Source: Nitrobacter sp039808345 | GTDB lineage: Bacteria > Pseudomonadota > Alphaproteobacteria > Rhizobiales > Xanthobacteraceae | Reading direction: 5' to 3' | Assembly (NCBI RefSeq): GCF_047824785.1 | Contig: NZ_CP181167.1 | Coordinates: forward strand, 186,001 to 250,000 | DNA: 64,000 nucleotides | Shown: in pieces, positions 36,353-45,105 of the stretch | How the letters are laid out: every line of letters starts with the position of its first letter | Numbering within the stretch: the stretch's first letter is position 1 | Notes under the pieces: model-generated | Told to the model about the DNA's origin: nothing | Database searches by the model: none | Seen by the model: only the letters and a program-made list of their open reading frames with translations | Position numbers and translations under genes: made by a program

Positions 36353-36609
36353 CGGGCGGGTTGATGGACCGGCCAGCGCGCGTTCATCGGCATGTATATT
36401 ACCGTGGCCTGGCTGTCAGCCCTTGCTCCGTTCGTCCGGCGCAAGTCCTATCCACCCGGCGCTTCGGCGCGCAAGAGGACGCCGAACCTGCGGTAAATCA
36501 CGCAAGGCGGCTCTTGATGGCGGAGAGCACAGTATATTGCCAGGGAAATCCCGCCGCCGTAGCTCCTCACTCTTGCAAAAATTGGTGCGCCGCCTATGAG
36601 AAGGGGCCC

Positions 36610-36699
36610 GGAGAGATGGCCGAGTGGCTTAAGGCGCACGCTTGGAAAGCGTGTGTGCGGGAAACCGTACCGTGGGTTCGAATCCCACTCTCTCCGCCA
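36610..36699 (+). tRNA. tRNA-Ser (GGA)
   Basis: The acceptor stem GGAGAGA pairs with TCTCTCC, followed by G and an encoded CCA. The D-arm is GCCGAGTGGCTTAAGGC. The anticodon stem CACGC/GCGTG encloses a TTGGAAA loop with anticodon GGA. A long variable arm (TGTGCGGGAAACCGTAC region), as expected of class II tRNA-Ser, is followed by the T-arm GGTTCGAATCC. Its last 17 bases recur at 17551-17567. Integrase remnants lie about 1.7 kb to its right. Confidence 0.95.
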
Positions 36700-37043
36700 G
36701 CCCTATTCGCCTCAACATTCTCCGCCGCCCCGATCGACGCGCAAAAACGCGCGATATTGCGGGGTTTTCGGACCAAAGCTGTTGACTGCGCGACCCGGTC
36801 AAAATGCCGATTTCGCTCTCTCCGGGCCGATATTCTCCAAACCTCATGACTTCGCGGATTTGGTACAGGTTCGTAAGTTGCTGGTAATGCGGTGTTATTT
36901 TTGGTGCTGTCGCCGTACTTTTGGATTTTTCTTTGGCTGGCGAAGGAAACCCGGATCGAACTTTCTCGCCACTGAGGTCTTGCTGCACGCCTGTGTCACG
37001 GCAAGACGAGCCTCCATCCGGCCGTAAAAGGCGGTGAGCGCCA
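36700..37043. other. Intergenic after tRNA-Ser, nothing recognised
   Basis: No gene with protein character and no second copy of the tRNA 3' end occurs here. The stretch is the expected entry point for elements integrating at tRNA-Ser and leads into the res fragment below. Confidence 0.4.
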
Positions 37044-37226
37044 TTATTCTACTGGCTCGACCACGGTGACGCTCGAATGCTTCGTGACAATGTCCTGTAC
37101 GTAACTCGGCTTGAACGCGACATCCCAGGCCCACTGTCCAAATCCCCCAGTGCCGTTGATCGCGTTGACCCACTCGTTCAGCGCGTCGCGCTTAGCCTTG
37201 TTCTGCGGGCTATCTGTTCCCTTAAT
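37044..37226 (-). pseudogene. Type III restriction subunit (res), C-terminal fragment
   Basis: The minus strand reads IKGTDSPQNKAKRDALNEWV, NAINGTGGFGQWAWDVAFKP and SYVQDIVTK followed by SSVTVVEPVE and TAA. It matches the last 60 residues of the complete res gene ending at 38575 with several substitutions (for example NAINGT versus KAINST). It is thus a diverged relative, not a recent exact copy. It suggests that another res allele once occupied this site. Confidence 0.82.
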
Positions 37227-37605
37227 CGAAAATTTCTGTTGTCTGAGATATTTCCGGTAACGTCCGATTCGTGGCGAGTTGATGTGGGCTGGTCTCCCAG
37301 AGACATCCTTGATTGAGTTGCTAAAAGGCAGCGCAACGAAGCCGATCGACGGTTTTCCAGCATGATCTCGGGCCAGCCCAGCCCTCCCCCCTTGAACCCA
37401 ATAAAAAAACTGCCCCTATCGTCTCGGATTGCAGGCGTACCGCCGATGAGTCGTCGCGCATCGGCGGCGTCTGAATTGACGTAAGCAATGCCTTGTCGGG
37501 ACAATGCGTCGTGGTGACGCCCCGAGCGCATCCAAATTTTTATGCGGCACCTTCGGTCATTTCGACGACAGAATATTCGCTGCTTCCCATTAACAAACGG
37601 ACCGT
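37227..37605. other. 379 bases without a recognisable gene
   Basis: Two competing minus-strand frames run into the res fragment (one containing FFIGFKGG, the other VALPFSNSIKDVSGRP), but neither has a start or a recognisable family. A T7 run at 37408 could mark a frameshift. This is probably decayed coding sequence. Confidence 0.4.
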
Positions 37606-38295
37606 TCAACGCCCAGGCTGCCTAAGTACCCGACATTTCCCGAAACGCATGGATACCCAAGATGAGGTACCATCAGCCCAGTACCGACTTAGGATGGAGT
37701 TCCCATTCGCACCATCGTCAGGTACGAAGAGAGTAAAAAGGGAATTGCCGTCGTTCCTCCCAAATGTAAGTGTGTAAACCGGCATGTTTCTCAGCTTTTT
37801 GGGAAGAGCTTGGGTTATTGGATCCTGAGAGACAAACTCGTCTCCCTTATGTATTCCGAGAATGTCGTACGTCACTTGCTTCATCACCGGCCGAGGTTCA
37901 GCTACTCTTCGAGTAGCTTCTTCTTTCCCGATCTTTTCGGTCCGCATGTAGTATTCGACCATTCTCGTAAAGGCGAACGGCGCTAGTCCATCTTCTCGGT
38001 CCCACACCACTTTGCTTGCCGCCAAATCAATCTGCAGATTAAAATCCTCATAACTAAAGACATTTTTCGTATAGCAATGCTCGTTGCGAGGAAGGGAACG
38101 CGACGCGCTGCTGAACACCGTTTCGCCTGTGTAGCTACAGGAAGCGTCCCCGGACTTCCCGTTCTTCGTCTTTTCGTAAATAAATCCGCACTCAAATCCG
38201 CGCGCATTATGCACGACATTCTGTGCGAAGGCGCTGCTATAACCAATAAAAACTACCGCGATTACCAACGCGGCTCTGTGGCCTTCCAAGTGCAC
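37606..38295 (-). CDS. Secreted hypothetical protein
   Basis: GTG 38295 is the likely start; the open frame extends to 38391 but that part is integrase remnant in another frame. The N-terminus is a signal peptide (ALVIAVVFIGYSSAFAQNV). The mature part has paired Cys (FECGFIYEK, GDASCSYTG, NEHCYTKN, FGKCRVL) suggesting disulphides, and beta-rich segments (YTLTFGRNDGNSLFTLFVPD). I do not recognise the family. It lies between restriction-enzyme fragments and an integrase remnant, so it is probably island cargo. No ribosome site is obvious, so the start is uncertain. Confidence 0.55.
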   Translation of the reverse strand: MHLEGHRAALVIAVVFIGYSSAFAQNVVHNARGFECGFIYEKTKNGKSGDASCSYTGETVFSSASRSLPRNEHCYTKNVFSYEDFNLQIDLAASKVVWDREDGLAPFAFTRMVEYYMRTEKIGKEEATRRVAEPRPVMKQVTYDILGIHKGDEFVSQDPITQALPKKLRNMPVYTLTFGRNDGNSLFTLFVPDDGANGNSILSRYWADGTSSWVSMRFGKCRVLRQPGR

Positions 38296-38379
38296 GGTGT
38301 CCCCCAACTGATCTCGCGTTTTGTCCCGATCCAGCTCCGCCAACAACGAATCCCCCGTCGCCACGGACGCCCAACCACA

Positions 38380-38574
38380 CGGACACGACACGCCTTGCCG
38401 CCTTCGCGGGCAATCCTTCGATATTCAGCTGCCTTTTCTCGTGCGGCAGCCAAGGACACCAGTCGGAGGCCGCCGAGTCCGATGTCGCGTCGGCGTCCAT
38501 GGACTATGGTTCGGAGTACCCAACGCTTGGTCCCGGTTGGGTCTACGATAAGATAGGGTCCATTGCCGTCGGCA
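38380..38574 (-). pseudogene. P4-type integrase, N-terminal DUF4102 remnant
   Basis: The minus strand reads RNADGNGPYLIVDPTGTKRW, VLRTIVHGRRRDIGLGG and VSLAAAREKAAEYRRIAREG, the DUF4102 arm-binding domain of tyrosine integrases that use tRNA genes. The match ends near 38390, and no catalytic domain is present. It sits between the res stop and the secreted hypothetical gene, 1.7 kb from tRNA-Ser(GGA). Confidence 0.82.
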
Positions 38575-41376
38575 TTACGCCACCGATTCTGCTACAGCGA
38601 CGTTCGTACGTTTGGTAATAATGTCCTGCACATCACTCGGCTTGAACGCGACATCCCAGGCCCACTGTCCGAATCCTCCAGTGCTGTTGATCGCCTTGAC
38701 CCACTCATTCAGCGCGTCGCGCTTAGCCTTGTTCTGCGGGCTGTCAGTGCCTTTTATTTCCAAGGCAAGCATCTTGCCGCCAGACAACCGGACAAGAAAG
38801 TCGGGAATATACCGTCGCCGCGACCCAGCCCACATGTACTGAATCTGGAAGCCGAGATGATCGTTCTTGGCATAGGCGACAACATCGTCCCGCCCCTGGA
38901 AAACATTCGCCGCATGCCCCTCCCACGACGAGTCTCCGACGAGGTGGCTGATGTGCGACTTGATCGCCGGGAAGCAGGGCTTTGTCGTGTACCAAGTCCG
39001 CATCTGACCGGTGGCGCCGATCGGGTTCTCCTCGTCGAAGACCGGAGTGAGGCGTTCCGTGTTCTGCTCGCTCACGTGACGCATGACATGCTGGACAACG
39101 AGGTCGATGTTCAGCGCGATCAGGATCCGGCGGCGCAGAGGATCGGAGTGGAAGAGCGACGGTATGTCCAGAAGCTTGGAATTCAGGAAGCTCTCAACGA
39201 TGCGCACCAGTTGTGCCGCAAGGTACTCCTCGGTTCCAGAAAAGCTCTGGCGGAATTCGGCAAAGCCCTTGCGGGCAGCCTGAAAGACAAGCCGTTGCAG
39301 GCGGAAGCCGTCTGGAAGGCGCTCCAGATCGATCGCGGTGACCTTGCCCATATCTGTCGCGCCACCCAAGGCAGGCGCCAGTTCGGCGCTGATGGGCGTT
39401 GAGGCAGGGTCAAGCACCAGCGCAGGTACCTTGTCCCACGCCATAGTCAGCTGCGGCTTCACCACGGTTTCGACGCGCAGCACATTGGGCCACTTGATCT
39501 CCAGGTGTGCTCGATCCGGAATGACCTCGATCTGGGTGGTCGGCCTCGGAGGCGGAGGGGGGTCGCCACCTTCGCCGGTTTCCGAGATGGACAGAGGAAC
39601 GCCAAAGACGTTCACATATTCCGGCAGGAACAGTCCCTTCTCATCCGTATCGTAGGAGACCCTGCGGAGACCGCGACCGACCACCTGCTCGCACAAAAGC
39701 TGCGAGGTGAACGCGCGCAAACCCATGATGTGGGTAACATTCTTGGCGTCCCAGCCTTCGGACAACATCGCGACAGAGATGACGTTCTGCAGATACTGGC
39801 CCGCAGCGCCACGCTTGCCGACATTATCGACGATCTCGCGCAGCAGCTCTTCCTTCTTCATGCCCAGCAGCTGCTGCTTTCGCGTCTCCGGCAAGTCTGC
39901 GGCTTCGATGATGCCTTTCAGCCTGTTCTCGTAGTCCTTGTCGGACGTGGCGGCTTCACCGATCTCCGCCTTCTCCAGCACCTTCGAATCAACGCGCAAC
40001 GTCCTGGTCGGGGCATGCAGCTCCGGCCAGTGTGAGTCGCCCTTGTTGAAATAGTGCTCCACCCGCGCCGCCGTCTCGGTCCGGTTGCAGACCGTCAGCA
40101 TCACCGGTGGCGAATGATGCCCAGCATCACGCCACTGTCTCTGTGTCTCGCGCCAATCGGCGCCGAGAAGCGTATAGGCGTCCTGCACCAGCTTCGGCAG
40201 CGCTTCATGCGGCTCGGCCTTCGCCCTGTTCAGATCCTCGGACACCGATGGATCGCGGTAGATGTGGTAAAGCTTCGACCGCAGCGTCCTGGCGTCCGGC
40301 AGGGCATCGTCACGCACCACCACGCGCGGCGTCTTGACCAGTCCGGCCTCGATCGCGTCGTTCAGCCCGAAATCCGAGATGATCCAGTCGAACAGCGCCG
40401 TATCGGTGCTCTTCTTGCCGGTCGGCGCAAACGGGGTGGCGGAAAGGTCGAAGCTGCGCTGGATGCGGCGTGTCTTGTGGATGCGGTCCAGCCCCTCGAT
40501 CCAGCGGGTCGCCTCATCAAGGTCGATCCCCTGTTCGGCCGCCAGCTTCTTGCTGATCTTCACCTCGGGCGGTTTGCGATAGGCGTGGTGCGCCTCGTCG
40601 TTGATGACAATGATATCCTTGTGGGCGGCCAGCTTGCCCAGCACACGGCGGGTGAACGCCTCGTCCGACTCCCGGCCCTTCTTCACGACCGAGCGTTCCT
40701 GCTCCTTCAACGGCATCAACGTGTGCCAGTTCTCGATCATCACCTCGGCCTGGTTCAGCTTCTGACGCAGCGCCTCGGACGGGCACAGGTTGAACTCGTC
40801 GTAGTAGCTGCCCTCGCTGGGCAACAGGACCTGCAGACGTTCCTTCACCGTCAGGCCCGGCGCGACGATGAACACGGCGCGGCTGAAATCCTTGTTCCGC
40901 TTCGGATAGGTCAGCGCGTTCAGCACCTGCCAGGTGATGATCATTGCCATCACCGTGGTCTTGCCAGCGCCGGTCGCCATCTTGTTGCAGAGCCGTTCCC
41001 ATGTGCCGCCATCGCCGGGGATCGCGATGCCCTGCTTGAACGCTTCCGCCCCCTCGATCCACCAGATCAGCGTTTCAATCGCCTCCAACTGGCAGAAGTA
41101 AAACGGATGCTGCCGCGCATCCCGGTCGTGCCAGTGTTCCAGCAGCTTGCGGGTGACGATGGTCGCGCCAGGCCAGCCCGCCTCGCGCCAGGCATCGACG
41201 CGGGCGCGGATGGTGTTGACCAGATCCAGCACCTCGGTCCGCTTGGTGTTGTTGCGGGCGTCGAAGACCTCGTAGCTCGCAGGACGACGCTCGGCCTTGA
41301 TCTCCAGCTTGCCCCCTTTGCCCTCAACCCAGTGCTGCGCCGGGCATTCCCACGGCTTGTTGATGATGAGCGACAT
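38575..41376 (-). CDS. res: Type III restriction enzyme, Res (helicase-nuclease) subunit
   Basis: The 933-residue protein begins five bases after the methyltransferase stop. Helicase motifs are MATGAGKTTVMAMI (Walker A), VINDEAHHAYRK (DEAH), DLSATPFAPTGK (motif III) and GWDAKNVTHIMGLRAF...QVVGRGLRR (motif VI). The C-terminal nuclease is YIPDFLVRLSGGKMLALEIKGTD, the PD...ExK set. Type III enzymes translocate along DNA with ATP and cut when two unmethylated sites are in opposite orientation. Full length and uninterrupted. The last 60 residues have a diverged duplicate at 37044-37226. Confidence 0.93.
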   Translation of the reverse strand: MSLIINKPWECPAQHWVEGKGGKLEIKAERRPASYEVFDARNNTKRTEVLDLVNTIRARVDAWREAGWPGATIVTRKLLEHWHDRDARQHPFYFCQLEAIETLIWWIEGAEAFKQGIAIPGDGGTWERLCNKMATGAGKTTVMAMIITWQVLNALTYPKRNKDFSRAVFIVAPGLTVKERLQVLLPSEGSYYDEFNLCPSEALRQKLNQAEVMIENWHTLMPLKEQERSVVKKGRESDEAFTRRVLGKLAAHKDIIVINDEAHHAYRKPPEVKISKKLAAEQGIDLDEATRWIEGLDRIHKTRRIQRSFDLSATPFAPTGKKSTDTALFDWIISDFGLNDAIEAGLVKTPRVVVRDDALPDARTLRSKLYHIYRDPSVSEDLNRAKAEPHEALPKLVQDAYTLLGADWRETQRQWRDAGHHSPPVMLTVCNRTETAARVEHYFNKGDSHWPELHAPTRTLRVDSKVLEKAEIGEAATSDKDYENRLKGIIEAADLPETRKQQLLGMKKEELLREIVDNVGKRGAAGQYLQNVISVAMLSEGWDAKNVTHIMGLRAFTSQLLCEQVVGRGLRRVSYDTDEKGLFLPEYVNVFGVPLSISETGEGGDPPPPPRPTTQIEVIPDRAHLEIKWPNVLRVETVVKPQLTMAWDKVPALVLDPASTPISAELAPALGGATDMGKVTAIDLERLPDGFRLQRLVFQAARKGFAEFRQSFSGTEEYLAAQLVRIVESFLNSKLLDIPSLFHSDPLRRRILIALNIDLVVQHVMRHVSEQNTERLTPVFDEENPIGATGQMRTWYTTKPCFPAIKSHISHLVGDSSWEGHAANVFQGRDDVVAYAKNDHLGFQIQYMWAGSRRRYIPDFLVRLSGGKMLALEIKGTDSPQNKAKRDALNEWVKAINSTGGFGQWAWDVAFKPSDVQDIITKRTNVAVAESVA

Positions 41377-41381
41377 GGGGT

Positions 41382-44300
41382 TCAGCCCTCGAGGGGCATG
41401 ATCTTGAGGGATTCGATCCCGCGATCATCGACGATCTTCACCGCGATCCGCTTGTTGTCGCCCGCCTCGAAGGGCAGCGAGACGGTGCCATGGAATTGCT
41501 CCAGCAAATCCTCGTCCAGTTCTGACCGGACCGTCGCCTTCAGCCGATTCCAGCCGTCCTTGGCGTCGGCCATGGGAAAGAACACCTGATGCGGCATCAG
41601 CGACCGCTGGTCGTAGTCGGTGTCCAGGGACCACATGGCGATCTGCTTCTTGCCGCCCGACACCAGGTCGCCCGCCTTGGGATCGAAATAGTCGAAGCCG
41701 TTGACCTCGACCTCCCACATCCCGTCCTTGCACTTGCGCAATTCGACATCCGGCTGTCCCATCAGCCAGAAGGACTGGTTCGACGAGCGCGCCTTTTTCA
41801 GATCCTCGGTCAGAAGGTCCGTGTTCATCTGCGCTTTCAGCAGCGTGACGCCGGGCCAGTTCACCTCGTCGATATCCTTGGCAGCCTCAGGGTCGAAGGT
41901 GAAGGCGCAGAACAGGATGAATTTTGGCGCCGGGCGCAGGGTTTCCGCCTCGGTCAGCGCCAATTCCACCTGCCGCTGCTCAAGGGCGGCGTGTTCGGGG
42001 CCGAAGCTGACGACGACACGCTCGCCCGTGTCGGCCAGCGATCCGCTGGCGTGCAGGTGGCGCAGGCCGGGCAGCGTCTCGAATTCGGCAAAACGCAGGA
42101 TCGCGCCGCCCTTGGCACGGACGCCGGTTTTCAGAAGCTCGTCGCGCCAGAGAGACTGGCGCGAGGTTTCGCCGGTGCGGGCGATGCTGTCGTCGGCCTC
42201 AACCGGCGGCAGGCTGTCGTCGAGTGATAGGACGGTTGGCGCCGGCACCGCCTCCACCGAGAAAGGGCCGGTGATGCGCAGGCGGCTCCGGTCGATGCGG
42301 GGCTTGTCATAGAGCGTTTCCTGCTCGGCATGGTCGGCGATGGACTGATCCATGCGGCGCTGCATCGCCTGCCGGGCCGCGTGAAAGGCGTCGAAAGCGC
42401 CGCGCGCGGGTTCGGGCCAGTCCTCGGGCCAGTCGAAGGGAACCTCCCATTCGTGCAGGATCTCGCCCTTGGCGAAGTCCACGGGCTTGCCCTTGCGCGC
42501 TCCTTGAGCGGGCTTGAGCGGTTTCGGCGGGGCGGCGGACAGTGCAACGTTCAGGTCATCGAGCGCCGCTTCGATCTTCGGGTGATTCTCATCGTAGATC
42601 GTGTCGATGTCGGGATTGTTGGCGATGCTTTTCAGTGTGATGTGCGGGACCGTTTCGTAGTCGAAGCCGCCCTTCAGCCCCTCATGCGGATAGCGAAGCG
42701 CGTAGTAATCGAAGCTGGCGGTCATCAGCCGCTGCTTGGCTAGCGTAATGGCGACACGCGAGGTGTCGCAGGTGATCCAGCGCCGCCCCCATTTTTCGGC
42801 GACGAAGGCAGTGGTGCCGGAGCCGCAGGTGGGGTCGAGCACAAGATCGCCGGGATCGGTGGTCATCAGCATGCATCGTTCGACCACCTTGGTCCCTGTT
42901 TGAACAACGTAGTAGCGGCTTTCCGCAAACCCGCCTGTCACCGTGTCGTCCCATAGGTTGGTGATCTTGAACCATGGAAAATCGGTCGCGAAGCGTCGGT
43001 AGGCTAACGTCTTCCCGTAGGCTTCCATTCGAGCAGATCGGAAAAGCCGAGGCATACCAGTTGCCAAAGAGGTCTTCCAACCACCGGGAAAGGGAGAATA
43101 GGTCTGACCCAAGAAATCGAACGGGCTCGCCGCATCTCCGGCAGAGGAAGTGGAAGTCAGATTGTCACGTCGATAGACGGTGGCTTCTTCCGGCAATGCG
43201 CCCCAGTTCTGAGCTTCGCTCTTGGTTAGGCGGCGATGTTCGCCGTGTTCATTGCGGACATAGTTGTAGTTTACCCACCCTTCGCCGCCACGCGACAAAT
43301 ATAGCTGTCGATATTTGATCCGCTGTAGGTTCTTGGCATACCAAACAATGTAGTCGTTGGTGGCGGCTAAGACGTTTGTTCCGCCTGTTGGACTTCCTGC
43401 GCCGGTCGTTTTCTTGAATGTGATCACGCTGACGAGGTTTTCGGGGCCGAATGCCTCGTCCATCAATTCTCGGACATGATGCAGGTTTTCATCCGAAATC
43501 TGCACGAACACCGACCCGCTCTCGTGCAGCAACTCCTTGGTCAGCACCAGTCGGTCGCGCAGATAGGTCAGGTAGGAATGGATGCCCAGTTCCCAGGTGT
43601 CGCGGAACGCCTTGATCATCTCCGGTTCCTGCGTCAGATCCTCGTCTGACCGGTCCTTAACGTCGCGCTTGTTGGTGAAAGGCTGGAAATTCGACCCGTA
43701 TTTGATGCCATAGGGTGGGTCGATGTAGATCATCTGCACCTTGCCGCCCATGCTTTCCTTGGTCAGGAGCGAGTTCATCACCAGTAGGCTGTCGCCCGAC
43801 ACCAGTCGGTTCGACCAGCCTTTTTCGTGGTGATAGAAATCCAGCGCCTGGCGCAGCGGTAGGTTCTCGAACGGAGCCGCGAATAGGTCGGGCTGCCGCC
43901 ACTGCACGCCAGCATCCTTGCCCTTCAGCCGTCTGGCCGCGTTGGCCAGGATCGTCGCCGGGTCCACCCGTTCATGGACATGCAGGCTGACCGTATCGAC
44001 TTCGAACGACGTTCGCTCGGCCTTGCCCGTCCAGTTGAGGAAGGGTGCCTGGATCCGCTTGAGCTCGGTCAACGCGTCCTTCATCGCCAGCGGATCGTCG
44101 CTGGCCAGTGCGTCATCGATCAGCTTTTCCACCCCGGCGCGGGCGCTGTCGAAGTTCAGCACCGGGTCCAGATGCGGATCATAGGCCCAGGGGGTGCGCG
44201 CCCCATCCGGGTCTGTTTCGGCATGGACCATCCCGACTTCGGGGTTGTTCACTCGCGTCTCGCCGTGACGATAAGACAGCACCTGCACGGGCTCGCCGGA

Positions 44301-44615
44301 TTTCCGAGGCGCTGCCTTCTTCTTCGCTGCTCCTCGACGTTGCTGCGGCGCAGATTCTTCGGTAGGTGCCAGCTCGAAATCGTCGTCCTGATCCTCATTG
44401 TCATCAACTTCGATGACAAGGAATACAGATCCGCCGCGTCCGCGTCCCTTGCCAAGGATGCCCTCATCGACCAATCCATCCCGTGCTGTCTGGTAATCCT
44501 CGTCCGTGAGGTCGGGCAGTGCTTCGCGCAGCCGTGCAATCAGGGCCAAATTGCTGACGGAGGCGCCGTCTTCGGGAACATGGGCTAAAACAAGCTTGCG
44601 CAGGGGATTGGACAT
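41382..44615 (-). CDS. mod: Type III DNA adenine methyltransferase (Mod) subunit
   Basis: ATG 44615 (MSNPLRKLVLAHVPE) is chosen; ATG 44672 would add 19 unlike residues. The 1077-residue protein has an N-terminal winged-helix-like part (residues 1-70), an acidic/basic linker, then beta-class methyltransferase motifs: IV as IYIDPPYGIKYGS (DPPY at 299-302) before I as LDPTCGSGTTAF (about 590). Target recognition lies between. It methylates N6 of adenine in an asymmetric site and guides Res, encoded downstream with a 5-base gap. It starts 84 bases after the HTH gene of the recombinase module on the same strand, so it may be cargo of that element. Confidence 0.93.
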   Translation of the reverse strand: MSNPLRKLVLAHVPEDGASVSNLALIARLREALPDLTDEDYQTARDGLVDEGILGKGRGRGGSVFLVIEVDDNEDQDDDFELAPTEESAPQQRRGAAKKKAAPRKSGEPVQVLSYRHGETRVNNPEVGMVHAETDPDGARTPWAYDPHLDPVLNFDSARAGVEKLIDDALASDDPLAMKDALTELKRIQAPFLNWTGKAERTSFEVDTVSLHVHERVDPATILANAARRLKGKDAGVQWRQPDLFAAPFENLPLRQALDFYHHEKGWSNRLVSGDSLLVMNSLLTKESMGGKVQMIYIDPPYGIKYGSNFQPFTNKRDVKDRSDEDLTQEPEMIKAFRDTWELGIHSYLTYLRDRLVLTKELLHESGSVFVQISDENLHHVRELMDEAFGPENLVSVITFKKTTGAGSPTGGTNVLAATNDYIVWYAKNLQRIKYRQLYLSRGGEGWVNYNYVRNEHGEHRRLTKSEAQNWGALPEEATVYRRDNLTSTSSAGDAASPFDFLGQTYSPFPGGWKTSLATGMPRLFRSARMEAYGKTLAYRRFATDFPWFKITNLWDDTVTGGFAESRYYVVQTGTKVVERCMLMTTDPGDLVLDPTCGSGTTAFVAEKWGRRWITCDTSRVAITLAKQRLMTASFDYYALRYPHEGLKGGFDYETVPHITLKSIANNPDIDTIYDENHPKIEAALDDLNVALSAAPPKPLKPAQGARKGKPVDFAKGEILHEWEVPFDWPEDWPEPARGAFDAFHAARQAMQRRMDQSIADHAEQETLYDKPRIDRSRLRITGPFSVEAVPAPTVLSLDDSLPPVEADDSIARTGETSRQSLWRDELLKTGVRAKGGAILRFAEFETLPGLRHLHASGSLADTGERVVVSFGPEHAALEQRQVELALTEAETLRPAPKFILFCAFTFDPEAAKDIDEVNWPGVTLLKAQMNTDLLTEDLKKARSSNQSFWLMGQPDVELRKCKDGMWEVEVNGFDYFDPKAGDLVSGGKKQIAMWSLDTDYDQRSLMPHQVFFPMADAKDGWNRLKATVRSELDEDLLEQFHGTVSLPFEAGDNKRIAVKIVDDRGIESLKIMPLEG

Positions 44616-44698
44616 GGAGGGTTCGGGAGTCTCTGGCGTCAACGGAGGGCGCCATAAGACTATTGTTTGCACTCTGGATTGTCAGCCGCAAATTCACC

Positions 44699-45103
44699 TC
44701 ACACCTCGCCAAGCTGCAATCTTTGCTTCTCCCACTCCACCGGAAACGGCCGCATCAGCATTGCGAGCGTCACATCCGGCCCCTGCCGACCATCGAGAAT
44801 GGCCTCGACAGTGGCGGGCGCCAACAGAGTGAGGCGCAGCACGCGGCTGACATAGGAGGCATTGATCTTCTCTGCGGCGGCAATGTCCTCGACGGTGGCG
44901 TGGACGCCGGTTTCCAGCAGCTTGCGCCAGCGAAAGCCGCGCGCGATGGCTTTCACTATGGTGTTGTCGACGCGGGCGCGTGGCGGCGCCCATGATGAGG
45001 TGCCGTCGGGCAGAACAATCTGCTTGCGGCCACCACGCCGGGGGAAGGTGAGCGGCACATGCACGGTGATGGTTTCATGGTCGTGGGCGGCGGATGCCGT
45101 CAT
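44699..45103 (-). CDS. HTH protein paired with the serine recombinase
   Basis: The 134-residue protein has an N-terminal segment with PRRGGRKQIVLPDG and a central helix-turn-helix (ATVEDIAAAEKINASYVSRV, then LRLTLLAPATVEAILDG) resembling the KorB/ParB-type DNA-binding motif. It follows the recombinase stop by 2 bases. The recombinase-plus-this-protein pair recurs in rhizobial elements, and a role as directionality or regulatory factor is plausible but unproven. Confidence 0.7.
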   Translation of the reverse strand: MTASAAHDHETITVHVPLTFPRRGGRKQIVLPDGTSSWAPPRARVDNTIVKAIARGFRWRKLLETGVHATVEDIAAAEKINASYVSRVLRLTLLAPATVEAILDGRQGPDVTLAMLMRPFPVEWEKQRLQLGEV

Positions 45104-45105
45104 GT

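Noticed and set aside
40054..41589. 511-codon plus-strand frame opposite res
   Set aside because: Shadow frame rich in Arg/Leu/Gln with no family motifs; the minus-strand frame encodes a complete type III Res.
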